Positions 7,941 through 16,873 are shown, counted from the stretch's first letter. The stretch is DNA of 64,000 nt from Saccharibacillus soli (GCA_002189105.1 NIOB01000002.1:310001-374000), one strand, 5' to 3'. Made by a program: numbers and translations. Notes: generated by a model from the sequence alone, not told the origin.

Positions 7941-9356
7941 CTATTTCCCAACCCGGAACAGATCGAACCCGTCCAGCTCCGCATAACCGTCGCCTTTGGC
8001 AAAGCGAATCGTATGTTTACCTTTGCTCAGGCTCATCTTTTGCGTCGAGGTGCCCCAGTTGTCCCAGCCCTGATTGGTCACGAAGAAGTCGCTTGGCGTC
8101 CCGCCATCCACAGACAGCTTGAGCGTTGACCAATTCCCGCCTGCGGTCCCGTTTCCGGTGCGTGCATAGAGGATATAGGTACCGCTCTTATCCACATTGA
8201 CGTCGATTTCCACGTAGCTGTCCGGCGTATCGATATATCCTACCTTGGCATCGCCAGAACTGTCCGGGTGCTGCGAGACTTTGGCGGTCCCGGCCAGACG
8301 TCCATCCTCGGCTTCGTAACGCTCGCGCTCCGGTTCGCCGCTTGGCAGCTCAATCGGCGTGTTGGGCTCGACGGGAACACCAAAGTTCGGCGTCTTGTCC
8401 GCGTTCCATGTAAAGCGCTGCGCCCGAATCTCACGATCCCAGCCAGAACCCTGCCGTTTGGCGGCATGATAGACAATCCAGTCTTCCCGTCCGTCCGGCG
8501 ACTCCGTAAAGCTGGCATGACCGGGTCCATAGACGCCATTGCCGCTTTTGAACACCTGATCGGGCTGTTTGGTCCACGCCGCCGGGTCCAGCAGATCCGC
8601 GCTTTTCTTCGCCGTCAGCAAGCCTAGTGAATAATCGTCCGTCCAGCTTCCGCTTGCCGAATAGACGACATTGATCGCATTGCCCTTGGTCAGAATCTGA
8701 GGCCCTTCGTTAACGTAAGGCGTATGGTTGGTCTCCCAGGCATATTCGGGACGTGCAATCTCCACTCTCGGTGAATCAATCGTCCACGGGTTGCTCATAT
8801 GGGCGATGTAGAGAATCTGCTGGACATTTTCCGTGCCTTCCCAGCCTGACCAGATGAAATACAATTCTCCACGTGCCTTCAGCACCGTGCCGTCAATCGC
8901 CCAGCGGTTGGTGGAATCGGCGAGCGGGCCTTTGTCCGTCCAGGTGCCTTTCATCGGATCAAGCGAACGGTTCTCCATAACGTACATCCGGTGGTTGGCG
9001 TTGTCGCCGTCATCTTTTGCATAGTAGATGTACCAGGCGCCGTCGATGTGATGCAGCTCCGGTGCCCAGACGTTCTTCCCTCCCGTCTCGATCACCCGCG
9101 TCTCGCCTGCATCAACGCCGGTCATGGACTTGGATTTCCACAACGTCACATTGCCCCCGGTCGTCTTGGTGTAATAGTAGTATCCGTCTGCGTGCCGGTA
9201 CATAAATGGATCAGCACCGTCCTGCATGATGACGTTGTAGAAGTCGTTTTTCGTCTGGGAAATCGCCGCTTCCGCCAACTGCGAGCTTGCTCCGGTGATC
9301 GTTGAACCCAGCAGCAGGAGGGCAAGCCCCGCCTTGATTCCGTTCATTTTGTTCAT
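7941..9356 (-). CDS. secreted glycoside hydrolase family 43 enzyme with CBM6-like module
   Basis: 471 residues from the ATG at 9356, which has GGGGAG 8 bases upstream; the longer frame to 9413 lacks such a site. A signal peptide (IKAGLALLLLGSTITGASSQLAEA) is followed by a five-bladed GH43 propeller. Candidate catalytic residues are Asp in DGADPFMY (base), Asp in WAIDGTVL (pKa modulator) and Glu in YVNEGPQIL (acid). The C-terminal 130 residues (ERYEAEDGRLAG ... YVEIDVNVDKSGTYILYAR ... KHTIRFAKGDGYAELDGF) resemble a CBM6/35 sugar-binding module. GH43 enzymes act on arabinan, xylan side chains or galactan; specificity cannot be fixed here. The adjacent ABC/GH2 block probably imports the products. 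Confidence 0.9.
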   Translation of the reverse strand: MNKMNGIKAGLALLLLGSTITGASSQLAEAAISQTKNDFYNVIMQDGADPFMYRHADGYYYYTKTTGGNVTLWKSKSMTGVDAGETRVIETGGKNVWAPELHHIDGAWYIYYAKDDGDNANHRMYVMENRSLDPMKGTWTDKGPLADSTNRWAIDGTVLKARGELYFIWSGWEGTENVQQILYIAHMSNPWTIDSPRVEIARPEYAWETNHTPYVNEGPQILTKGNAINVVYSASGSWTDDYSLGLLTAKKSADLLDPAAWTKQPDQVFKSGNGVYGPGHASFTESPDGREDWIVYHAAKRQGSGWDREIRAQRFTWNADKTPNFGVPVEPNTPIELPSGEPERERYEAEDGRLAGTAKVSQHPDSSGDAKVGYIDTPDSYVEIDVNVDKSGTYILYARTGNGTAGGNWSTLKLSVDGGTPSDFFVTNQGWDNWGTSTQKMSLSKGKHTIRFAKGDGYAELDGFDLFRVGK

Positions 9357-9654
9357 TTTCCTGTCTCCCCTCAAGATGGTGTAAGTCGGTGGTACCCGAT
9401 GTTCTTGCGGCAATGAGGTTGTTCATGAACGTGCATCCACAACGTAACGCACAGGCCGAGGAGTGAACAGGACAGATCTTTGGGGATAACCGTCTTATTT
9501 TTTGGCAAAAGGATTGCGCGCTTTCGATTATGGACATATTTTTAGGTATGGACGCTATTTTGGGAAAAGATCCGAAAATGATTCTTTGTGCACGGCAGGA
9601 TTTACAATAGAGGAAAACGGCACCCGGATAGCGGGAACGAGGAGGAGAAGCGGG

Positions 9655-10977
9655 ATGGGCCGCTCCGATTTTTGGTATGGAAAAAGAACACCGCTGTGGC
9701 TGATCCCTGTGCTGGCAGGTGGGGTTTTGGCCCTGGGGCTGTGGCTGACGGACGCTTTTGAAAGCGGATACGAGACGCCTGCGGCGGCGGAAGCGCAGCT
9801 TACCATCGAGTTCTGGACGCCGTTCAGTGGAGGGGACAGCTCCTTTATGAATGGCCTGGTGGCCCGATATAACGAGGAAAATACAGACGGTGTAACGGTG
9901 AGGATGACCAATCATAAGCTGGACGACTACTACATGAAGCTTTCCACTGCGATTGTCACCGGCCAGGCTCCGGACATTGCGATCGTACATGCTTCCAAAT
10001 ATGCACAGTATGTTCCCGCGAAGTTCGTGACGCCGATTGCGGCAGATGAAGCGCAGCAGGCCGGGGTGGACTGGCGGGGCTACAACCCGAATATTCTGGG
10101 CAGAACGATCCTGAGCGGGCAGCATTACGGCGTACCACTGGATGCCCATTTCGGCGTGCTGTATTACAACAAGAAGTGGCTGGAACGGGCTGGCGTCTAC
10201 AAGGATGGGAAAGTGATCCTGAAGCCGGGAGAGCAGGGATTTACGGAGTTTCTGCAAAAAATTCGCGGTTCCGTTCCGGATTCTGTCGCTCCGCTGGCAG
10301 TGCCCAACATTCGCATCGATTCGTTGTGGCTGTGGTGGTCGCTGTACAGCCAGATTGATGGAGGCGGACGGCTCTATACGGCGGATGGACAGCATGCGGG
10401 CTTGAACATGGCAGCGGCAAGGAAGTCGCTGTCCTATGTCGATTCGCTGTACCGTGAACGGTTAATCCCGCCGGACATCAATGACGCGACCAGTCAATTT
10501 GCCCGCGGCGATGCCGCTACGTTATTCCTTGGCGTCTGGTCGATCGGGCTGTTTGAGCAGGCGGAGAATCTTGATTTTGGGGTGATGCCGCTGCCGCAGA
10601 TCTATGACCATCCCGCTGCATGGGGCGACGCGCATACGCTGGCGTTACCTGCGCAGGCCAAGACCGATCCGGCAAAGCGTCAGGCCGCGCTGCGGTTCGC
10701 CGACTGGCTGACGCGCCACGGGGATGTGTGGGCGCAGGCCGGGCATATCCCCGCTTATGAAGCGGCTGCGCAATCTCCGGTATTTCTGGCGCTGCCCCAT
10801 CGCAGTGATTATGCCGACGCTGCTGACGACGTTGCGTATTTTCCCGACCACCCCAAGCAGGGGAGAGTCAGCGATGAGCTGGTAGTGGAGCTGGAGAAGC
10901 TGTGGTCGGGCAGTCAGACGGTCGAGGGTATGCTGCGGGGCATCCCGGCCAAGATCGACCGGATTTTGGAGGAATGA
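9655..10977 (+). CDS. membrane-anchored ABC-type sugar-binding protein homologue, putative co-sensor
   Basis: 440 residues, family 1 (MalE/UgpB-like) extracellular solute-binding fold, close in sequence to the transporter lipoprotein at 15512: compare FWTPFSGGDSSFM with YWTPFSGGDGEFM, and LPQIYDHPAAWGDAHTLALP with MPQIYDQPATWGDSHTLALP. Unlike that one it has no lipobox Cys. Its N terminus has a helix (PLWLIPVLAGGVLALGLWL, about 13-31) that may stay as an anchor. ATG 9655 is chosen for its GAGGAGGAGAAGCGGG site; the frame upstream is open to 9502 without one. It is followed after 3 bases by a histidine kinase, then a regulator, so I infer that it presents ligand to the kinase rather than feeding permeases. 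Confidence 0.82.
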   Translation: MGRSDFWYGKRTPLWLIPVLAGGVLALGLWLTDAFESGYETPAAAEAQLTIEFWTPFSGGDSSFMNGLVARYNEENTDGVTVRMTNHKLDDYYMKLSTAIVTGQAPDIAIVHASKYAQYVPAKFVTPIAADEAQQAGVDWRGYNPNILGRTILSGQHYGVPLDAHFGVLYYNKKWLERAGVYKDGKVILKPGEQGFTEFLQKIRGSVPDSVAPLAVPNIRIDSLWLWWSLYSQIDGGGRLYTADGQHAGLNMAAARKSLSYVDSLYRERLIPPDINDATSQFARGDAATLFLGVWSIGLFEQAENLDFGVMPLPQIYDHPAAWGDAHTLALPAQAKTDPAKRQAALRFADWLTRHGDVWAQAGHIPAYEAAAQSPVFLALPHRSDYADAADDVAYFPDHPKQGRVSDELVVELEKLWSGSQTVEGMLRGIPAKIDRILEE

Positions 10978-10980
10978 ATC

Positions 10981-12825
10981 ATGCGCCAATGGATAAAAGG
11001 GGTGAGATTTCTTCAACTGAGGGAATGGAAAAATCGCAGCCTCGCCTTCAAGTTGATCGGCATCAATCTGCTGCTTATTGCCGTTCCGCTGCTGCTGTCG
11101 TCGCTGCTTGGCGGTATCGGATATTCCAAGTCGATGCAGCGTAATGTCGGCGCGTATCAGTCGGATGCGGTGCATGAATTCAGTGCCAACCTCGACATCT
11201 ATATGAATGAGCTGGCGCTGCTCTCCGTCCTGCCTTACCAGACGCCTGATCTGCTCGATTATCTGGAGCGGCGTAGAGCAGGAGAGCTGTCCACCTATGA
11301 ACAGCGGATGCTGCTGGAAGATTTCATGCGGCGCATCCGGGTCAACGGGCGGGTTGATACCATCGGTATTACGCTCCAGGCCGAGAAGGTGCGTTCTTAT
11401 GTGGAACCCCCCGACAGTCCCGGACGATTCACGGAAAAGTCCGATCCCGACCTGGGGACGTTTGCCGCTGCTGCGGCATCGGGCGAAGCCATGTTTGTCG
11501 GTCCACATCCGGTGAAGTCGGACAATGGTTCGACCTACGACGTCTTCTCGGTCGTGCGAGTCATCCGGAGTCTGGAGAGCGGAGAGCAGCTTGCGGTCTT
11601 AAAAATCGACGTTCCTTCGTCTGATCTGCGCGAACGGATTGCGAATCTGTCCGGTGGCGGCGAACGTTCCGTGGCGGTAATTGACGGCAGTGGCGTTCCC
11701 ATCTACGAAAGCGGAAAGTTTCCGGATTCAACGGGCAGTCTGGCTTCCTACCAGGGGTCGGGAACCGTCACGCTGGGCAGCGGCCGCTCGTCGGTTCTGA
11801 TGACCTATGTGACGTCGCCAGTGACGGGCTGGACGGTGCTTCAGGCGGTGCCGATGAGCGTCCTGCTGCGCGATGCCGAGACGGTGAATCGCCAGATGCT
11901 GCTGGTCGGCTTCGCCTGCCTGGTCGCTTCGATTCTGGTCTCTATCTTGTATTCGCTGCGAATTACCCGGCCGCTCAGTCGGCTTCGCCGTTCCATGAAG
12001 CTGGTCGAAAAAGGCGAGTTTGGCGTCTCGATTCCGGTGGAGAGCGACGATGAGATTGGGCATCTGAGCCGAACCTTTAACCTGATGGTGTCCCGCCTTG
12101 GCAGTCTGACCTATCGGTTGTACGAGACGGAGATTCGGGAGAAAAATGCGGAGATCGCTTCGCTTCAGAGCCAGATCAATCCCCATTTTCTCTATAATAC
12201 GCTGGGTTCGATCAGCATGTATGCCGAGCTGGAGGGCAATCGGGAGGTGGTGAGCATGACCAATCATCTGAGTGCGCTGCTTCGTTACAGTATGGGCGGA
12301 GGCCGTGACGAGGTGACGATTCGGGAAGAGATCCAGCATATTCGCGGTTATCTGGCTATTCAGAGTATTCGCTACGAAGAACGGCTGCGCTATCGGATCG
12401 AAGTTGAGCCAGGCCTGATGGAGTGTTCCCTCATCCGGCTGACCCTCCAGCCGATTGTCGAGAACGCCATCATCCACGGCCTGGAACACGGCAGCGGCGA
12501 GGTGGCGATGGTTATCTCCGTTGGACGAAGAGACGGTCAGATCAGGGTTTCTGTCGAAGACGATGGACCGGGTATGACCGAGGAAGCATTGCAGCTGCAA
12601 AATGACAAGATGCAGGAGGGACTGCTGCCGGAAGGCCCTGGCGGGCATGGATTGGTGAATGTCCATCGACGTCTGGTACTCAAGTACGGATCGAGCTTCG
12701 GCGTCCAATTGGAGCAGGTGGAGTCGGGTGGGATTCGTGCCATCATCCACCTGCCGGATACACTGGCGGATGAAGAAGCTGAAGGCACCGAAGAGACGCA
12801 GGAAGGGAGAGAGGGTCTTGGATAA
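10981..12825 (+). CDS. YesM-type sensor histidine kinase
   Basis: 614 residues. TM1 lies at about 24-45 (LIGINLLLIAVPLLLSSLLGG), an extracellular Cache-like domain at about 46-300, TM2 at about 303-323, then HAMP (RPLSRLRRSMKLVEKGEFGV), His_kinase with the phospho-His in NPHFLYNTLG, and HATPase with IVENAIIHGLEHG, DDGPGM and GGHGLVNVHRRL. This is the LytS/YesM class, which pairs with AraC-type regulators for carbohydrate transport genes in Paenibacillus. The start ATG is 3 bases after the preceding stop, with GGAGG inside the end of that gene. The signal is probably a sugar, perhaps received through the binding-protein homologue encoded just upstream. Confidence 0.93.
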   Translation: MRQWIKGVRFLQLREWKNRSLAFKLIGINLLLIAVPLLLSSLLGGIGYSKSMQRNVGAYQSDAVHEFSANLDIYMNELALLSVLPYQTPDLLDYLERRRAGELSTYEQRMLLEDFMRRIRVNGRVDTIGITLQAEKVRSYVEPPDSPGRFTEKSDPDLGTFAAAAASGEAMFVGPHPVKSDNGSTYDVFSVVRVIRSLESGEQLAVLKIDVPSSDLRERIANLSGGGERSVAVIDGSGVPIYESGKFPDSTGSLASYQGSGTVTLGSGRSSVLMTYVTSPVTGWTVLQAVPMSVLLRDAETVNRQMLLVGFACLVASILVSILYSLRITRPLSRLRRSMKLVEKGEFGVSIPVESDDEIGHLSRTFNLMVSRLGSLTYRLYETEIREKNAEIASLQSQINPHFLYNTLGSISMYAELEGNREVVSMTNHLSALLRYSMGGGRDEVTIREEIQHIRGYLAIQSIRYEERLRYRIEVEPGLMECSLIRLTLQPIVENAIIHGLEHGSGEVAMVISVGRRDGQIRVSVEDDGPGMTEEALQLQNDKMQEGLLPEGPGGHGLVNVHRRLVLKYGSSFGVQLEQVESGGIRAIIHLPDTLADEEAEGTEETQEGREGLG

Positions 12826-14440
12826 ACGTAAAGTGCTGGTTGTGGACGACGAAGCGATCTTTCGCAGGGGATTGAGACACCTGATCGGGATCTCCGAGAT
12901 GAACTGGGAAGTCAGCGGGGAAGCCAGAGACGGATTGGAAGCGCTGGATGAGATTCAGCGCCAGATGCCCGATCTGGTTATTACGGACATCCGTATGCCC
13001 AGGATGGACGGAATCGAGCTTCAGGCCAAGATTCGGGAGCTGTACCCGGAGATTTATTGCTTTGTCCTGAGCGGCTATAATGACTTTCGCTATGCGCAAA
13101 GTTCACTGCGCTACGGAGCCAGGGATTATCTGCTCAAGCCCATTGATAAGGCCGAGCTGTACCGGGTGCTGGAGCAGGTAGAAGGCGAACTGCGGCAGAA
13201 GGAGCTTCAGCAGCAGGAGCGGCTGCCGAAAGTACCCACACCATCCGCATTGGCCGATGAACGGGAACGATTGTTAGAGGGGCTGATCCGGGGCGAACTT
13301 CCCCATGCCCGACAGGGAGAGCTGCGCGAAGTTGGCATTGAATTTGAGCGCGGCGTCTACTGTCTGGTCGCGGAGCTGGACAAAGATTCGATCGAACGCA
13401 GTCGTTACGAACGTCAGGAAGCGGAGCTGTTCTCGCTCTATATTCGGCAGTTCCTGGGTGAAGCGCTATCCCATGTGCGTCCGGGGTTTGTCTTTCAGCG
13501 CGGGGGCAGCGTTGTGGCACTGCTGGACGCGGAAGTCTGCCCGGCATCCCGTGAGGAAATTGCGGGATTAGCCCGGCATCTGGCGGCGAAGATCCGCCGG
13601 GAAGCCAATCTGACGATTACGATTGGCATTGGCGGAGGCGTGCACGGCCTGGAAGAGGTGTCCAAATCTTATAGCGAAGCGAAGATCGCCCTGCTCTACA
13701 GGCTGACTTCCGGCGGCAACCGGGTGCTGCTGTACGAAGATCCGCCTCGCCAGGAAGCGGCTGCGGCCAAGACGCCGCTGACCCACCGCAGCTATCTGGA
13801 ACAGGCGCTGCTGGAAGGCGAAGGCAACGATCTGGGAGCGCGGGTGCGAGAGGACATCGAGCAGCTGTGCGGCTCCGGCACCAGCCCCGGCCGCGTGCAT
13901 GAGCAGGTATGCCGGATGCTGCTGGAAGCCTACGGGCTGGCTGCTGACCGTGGCCTTCAGGAAGAGTGGCCAGAAGGCCGGGACATCGGCGGAGCGCTTC
14001 AGGGAGCGCTGGCGATCAGCTCCCGCACGGAACTGGCCGCGTACTGCGCGGAGCTGCTGCGTTCGCTCCAGACGCTGATCCGCCGGGGCGATGACGGCGG
14101 TGGACTGCACGCCGTGGACAAAGTCGTGCGCTACATCGAGGAGCATTACGCGGAGCCGATTACCCTCGGCAGTATGGCCGAGTTGGTCTATCTGAACGCG
14201 TCCTATCTGAGCAGCCTGTTCAAGAGCCGTCTGGGACGTTCGTTCGTCGAGATTCTGACCGAAGTTCGGGTGCGCGAAGCCTCTGAGCGGCTGCTGCACA
14301 CCGAGGAGAAGATCGCTTCGATCGCCTACGAGACGGGCTTCTCCAACATCCGGCACTTCAACCGCGTGTTCAAGGCTGAGACCGGCCGAACGCCCAAGGA
14401 GTTCCGCGAGACCCTGCGCCCGGATCAGGCGAGTGTTTGA
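12818..14440 (+). CDS. YesN-type response regulator with AraC DNA-binding domain
   Basis: 540 residues from a TTG at 12818, preceded by GGAAGGGAGAGAGGG; it overlaps the kinase stop by 8 bases. An in-frame ATG at 12770 has a poorer site. The receiver domain at about 3-120 has VVDDEAIFRRG, the phospho-Asp in ITDIRMPRMDG and Lys in YLLKPID. A long linker (about 130-430, GGDEF-like remnant IGIGGGVHGLEE) leads to a C-terminal AraC domain: two helix-turn-helix units with LGSMAELVYLNASYLSSLFK and IASIAYETGFSNIRHFNRVF. It likely activates the sugar transporter operon starting at 15512 and perhaps the divergent GH43 gene. Confidence 0.92.
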   Translation: MDKRKVLVVDDEAIFRRGLRHLIGISEMNWEVSGEARDGLEALDEIQRQMPDLVITDIRMPRMDGIELQAKIRELYPEIYCFVLSGYNDFRYAQSSLRYGARDYLLKPIDKAELYRVLEQVEGELRQKELQQQERLPKVPTPSALADERERLLEGLIRGELPHARQGELREVGIEFERGVYCLVAELDKDSIERSRYERQEAELFSLYIRQFLGEALSHVRPGFVFQRGGSVVALLDAEVCPASREEIAGLARHLAAKIRREANLTITIGIGGGVHGLEEVSKSYSEAKIALLYRLTSGGNRVLLYEDPPRQEAAAAKTPLTHRSYLEQALLEGEGNDLGARVREDIEQLCGSGTSPGRVHEQVCRMLLEAYGLAADRGLQEEWPEGRDIGGALQGALAISSRTELAAYCAELLRSLQTLIRRGDDGGGLHAVDKVVRYIEEHYAEPITLGSMAELVYLNASYLSSLFKSRLGRSFVEILTEVRVREASERLLHTEEKIASIAYETGFSNIRHFNRVFKAETGRTPKEFRETLRPDQASV

Positions 14441-14488
14441 GCGCAGGGGACCGGCTTGTATGTGGCGGCAGTGCGCGGATGTTCGGGC

Positions 14489-14880
14489 GGAGTCATGCGC
14501 CGCCCGGGAGCTGCTGCGCACGCGCGGACGTTTATACGGAGTCATGCGCAGCTGCACAGGAACTTCTGCGCACGCGCGAGGCGTTCATCTGGCGGAGAAC
14601 GTGCCGCCGCCTGCGAGTTGCTGCGCATACGCAGGCAATTACATGCAGCCCGCGTTTCCACCTGAGAAATTCTTCACTGCGCGGGCGAGGTATTCGCGCG
14701 GAGCCTTGCGCAACTGTACAACAACTCCTGTGCAGACGTGGGTATTTGGGCGTGGTCATGCGCAGTTGCACAGGAACTTCTGTGCAAGCACAGGCATTTG
14801 CGTAGAGCATGCGCAGTCACCTGAGAATTGCTGCACTGCTCGGAAGCTGCTGCGCATGGACGAGGCGTTCAGGCGGAGCA
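14489..14880. repeat. degenerate direct repeat block, period about 50-56 bp, seven units
   Basis: Units begin near 14489, 14538, 14594, 14648, 14700, 14752 and 14803. The best-conserved stretch reads GTCATGCGCAGYTGCACAGG then AACTTCTGYGCA. Units 2 and 6 agree at about 30 of 36 core positions, while units 3, 4 and 7 are much decayed. The units are contiguous with no unique spacers, so this is not a CRISPR array. The origin is unknown. Confidence 0.65.
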
Positions 14881-14921
14881 GGGCGATCCGCCGTTTCCGT
14901 CTTAGCTCTCTTTTATTCCGC

Positions 14922-15106
14922 AAATAAGCGCAATAATCCACTTATTTTCCTCTGAAAACGGGTTATCTAAAAAATAAGTCCATAAATCCGCTTAATTCAG
15001 CAAAAAGTCCGACTTTCCGTGGAATCTGGCTGATTTAAGTGGATATTTGCTCTTATTTTGCGAAGAAGGTCTTTTTGGCCGGAAATAAGTACATATTTGG
15101 ACTTAT
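14922..15106. repeat. cluster of four AATAAG...CTTATT palindromic modules
   Basis: Modules of about 25 bp lie at 14922-14948, 14973-14997, 15034-15059 and 15083-15106. Each has a left word near AAATAAGTNCA and a right word near TNNRCTTATTT, so each is itself a loose inverted repeat. Local A+T content is far above the flanks. From memory, similar AT-rich modules are scattered between genes in Paenibacillus genomes; they might act as weak terminators, protein-binding sites or mobile small repeats. Counting copies genome-wide would settle what they are. Confidence 0.6.
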
Positions 15107-15358
15107 GCTGAGAAATTAGAGCAACGTTTTAAGTAACAAGTTCAAGCCAAATGTTAAAGCCAGCTTGCTGCAAGTTAAGCCGGGAAAGTTAGCCACTGCT
15201 CGTCGCCCTACGCCTGCCTAACTCCCGCAAGATGCTTGCCCAGCCGCCTCACGCCTGCCTCATTTCCAGCCGTCACCCGTCCCGTCCTCCCCACCCCGTC
15301 CCATCTTCAATCTCCGCCACCCTCCAAAGATATGTCCATTCCGCCCAAAGAAGCGTCA

Positions 15359-15387
15359 TTCAATCCCAGGTGTCGCCCACGTATGAT
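15359..15387 (+). promoter_or_regulatory. candidate promoter of the sugar ABC/GH2 operon
   Basis: TTCAAT (15359-15364), 17-bp spacer, TATGAT (15382-15387). The -10 is good and the -35 poor, as expected for a promoter needing an AraC-type activator. It lies 124 bases before the binding-protein start. Confidence 0.5.
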
Positions 15388-15392
15388 GGATT

Positions 15393-15406
15393 TGTAAGCG
15401 ATACCA
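15393..15406 (+). promoter_or_regulatory. cre-like catabolite repression site
   Basis: TGTAAGCGATACCA matches the CcpA operator pattern TGWAANCGNTNWCA at all but one position. It sits just downstream of the candidate -10, at about +1 to +15, a repressing position. CcpA control is inferred. Confidence 0.5.
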
Positions 15407-15511
15407 ATCGTTCGGGCAAGGACAGGTGGAGCGGACGGCAGCGGATAAACCGCCAATCTTCCCGCTTCTCCAGAAGCCTGATTTTACCCATCTAACAGGG
15501 AGGTCGAAAAG

Positions 15512-16843
15512 ATGAGAAAAAGACGCACGTTCAAGCTGGGCGCGATGGCCATGACGCTGATGCTGCTGCTCAGTGCCTGCGCAGCGGGAGGGCCGGGCAC
15601 TTCGACGGATACGGGCACAAAAGGCACTACAGGAAGCACGGATACGGGCGGCGACGCTCCGGCGGGCAAGGTCAGCATTTCGTATTGGACGCCTTTCAGC
15701 GGCGGCGATGGCGAGTTCATGACGCAGATGATCGAGAAGTTCAATTCGGAGAACCAAGAGATTCACGTGGAACAACTGGCGAATCCGGCTGGCGATTATT
15801 ATACCAAGCTGCAAACGGCCATCGCATCGGATCAGGCGCCGGATCTCATGGTGCTGCACTCTTCCCGGATGCCGCAGTTCGTGCCTTCCGGCTTCGTCAC
15901 TCCACTGGATGACATGGCGGCGGAAGCGCAGATCGACTGGGGCGAATTTAACCCGACCATTCTGGAATCGACCGTTTATGAAGACAAACACTATTCCATT
16001 CCGCTGGATACCCACGCGATCGTCATGTATTACAACAAGGAATATCTGAAAAAAGCCGGTGTGCTGGGCGAAGACGGCAAGCCAATCTACGATAAATCGC
16101 CGGAAGGATTCACCGAGTTCCTGACCAAGATCAAGGATGCCGTTCCGGCGGATGTGGCTCCGTTGGCACAGCCTGAAGTACGGATTGACTCCTACTGGAT
16201 GTTCTGGGGCTTCTACAATCAGCTCAAGGATGGAGGCAAGTTCTACACCGCCGACGGCAAAGCCGAGCTGAACAATCCGCAGGCGCTTCAAGCCCTCGAA
16301 TACGTGAACAGTCTGTACAAGTCCGGCCTGATCCCGCCTAAGGTCAACGATGCCGTGAAGCTGTTCCAGGATAAACGTGCAGCTGTGCTGATTACCGGGG
16401 TGTGGAGCACGGGTGCCTTTGAGAGTATCGACGGACTCGACTTCGGCGTGGTACCTATGCCGCAAATCTACGATCAACCGGCAACCTGGGGCGACTCGCA
16501 TACGCTGGCACTGCCCAAACACGGCAAGGAAGACCCAGCCAAACAAAAAGCTGCACTTACCTTCGCCAAATGGCTGGCGGATAATGGCGAGCTGTGGGCC
16601 AAAGCCGGTCATATTCCGAGCGTGACCAAAGTGCTGGAATCGCAGGCGTTCAAAGACATGCCGTACCGCAGCGATTACGCCCAGTCGGCGGACTTCGTCA
16701 AATACTGGCCGCGTAACGAGAAGCAGGGTCAGATCAATGACAATATCATCAAGGAGTTTGAGAAGATGATGGCGGGCAAGCAGGATGCCAAGACGACGCT
16801 TGAAAAAGCCAACGCCGTCATCGACAAGACATCGGGCAAATAG
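15512..16843 (+). CDS. sugar ABC transporter substrate-binding lipoprotein
   Basis: 443 residues, family 1 solute-binding protein. Signal peptide with lipobox LLSAC (Cys23), a Gly/Thr-rich linker (about 25-52), then the two-lobed binding fold (ISYWTPFSGGDGEFMTQMIE, APDLMVLHSSRMPQF, MPQIYDQPATWGDSHTLALP). It captures an oligosaccharide outside the membrane for the two permeases downstream. The start follows AGGGAGG. A strong hairpin (16874-16917) separates it from the permease genes, a usual way to express the binding protein in excess. No ATPase gene is in the operon, so a shared MsmX-type ATPase elsewhere is likely. Confidence 0.95.
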   Translation: MRKRRTFKLGAMAMTLMLLLSACAAGGPGTSTDTGTKGTTGSTDTGGDAPAGKVSISYWTPFSGGDGEFMTQMIEKFNSENQEIHVEQLANPAGDYYTKLQTAIASDQAPDLMVLHSSRMPQFVPSGFVTPLDDMAAEAQIDWGEFNPTILESTVYEDKHYSIPLDTHAIVMYYNKEYLKKAGVLGEDGKPIYDKSPEGFTEFLTKIKDAVPADVAPLAQPEVRIDSYWMFWGFYNQLKDGGKFYTADGKAELNNPQALQALEYVNSLYKSGLIPPKVNDAVKLFQDKRAAVLITGVWSTGAFESIDGLDFGVVPMPQIYDQPATWGDSHTLALPKHGKEDPAKQKAALTFAKWLADNGELWAKAGHIPSVTKVLESQAFKDMPYRSDYAQSADFVKYWPRNEKQGQINDNIIKEFEKMMAGKQDAKTTLEKANAVIDKTSGK

Positions 16844-16873
16844 CCTTCTCGAACTGCATCATGAGCAGAAATA

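Larger units (their letters stand above)
14441..15511. other. 1.07-kb non-coding gap between the regulator and the sugar transporter operon
   Basis: No gene that I can support. In order it holds a degenerate 52-bp-period repeat block (14489-14880), a cluster of AATAAG...CTTATT modules (14922-15106), about 250 bp without clear signals, then a candidate promoter with a cre-like site (15359-15406). Open frames in 14433-14927, up to 164 codons, are low-complexity translations of the repeats rich in Arg, Cys and Ala, and resemble no protein. Confidence 0.7.

Noticed and set aside
9211-10395. 394-codon minus-strand frame spanning the divergent GH43/sensor region
   Set aside because: It runs across the promoter region and antisense to the binding-protein homologue; no protein-like motifs.
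13568-14557. 329-codon minus-strand frame
   Set aside because: Antisense to the AraC-type regulator and the repeat block; no start signal.
14489-14880. CRISPR array
   Set aside because: Units are contiguous and degenerate, without constant repeats alternating with unique spacers, and no cas genes are present.
14433-14927. 164-codon plus-strand frame rich in Arg, Cys and Ala
   Set aside because: It is a translation of the 52-bp repeats; several frames are open at once and none has a ribosome site or domain.
15356-16612. 418-codon frame on the minus strand
   Set aside because: It lies wholly opposite the clear sugar-binding lipoprotein, has no domain signature and no ribosome site. Long antisense frames are common opposite G+C-rich genes.
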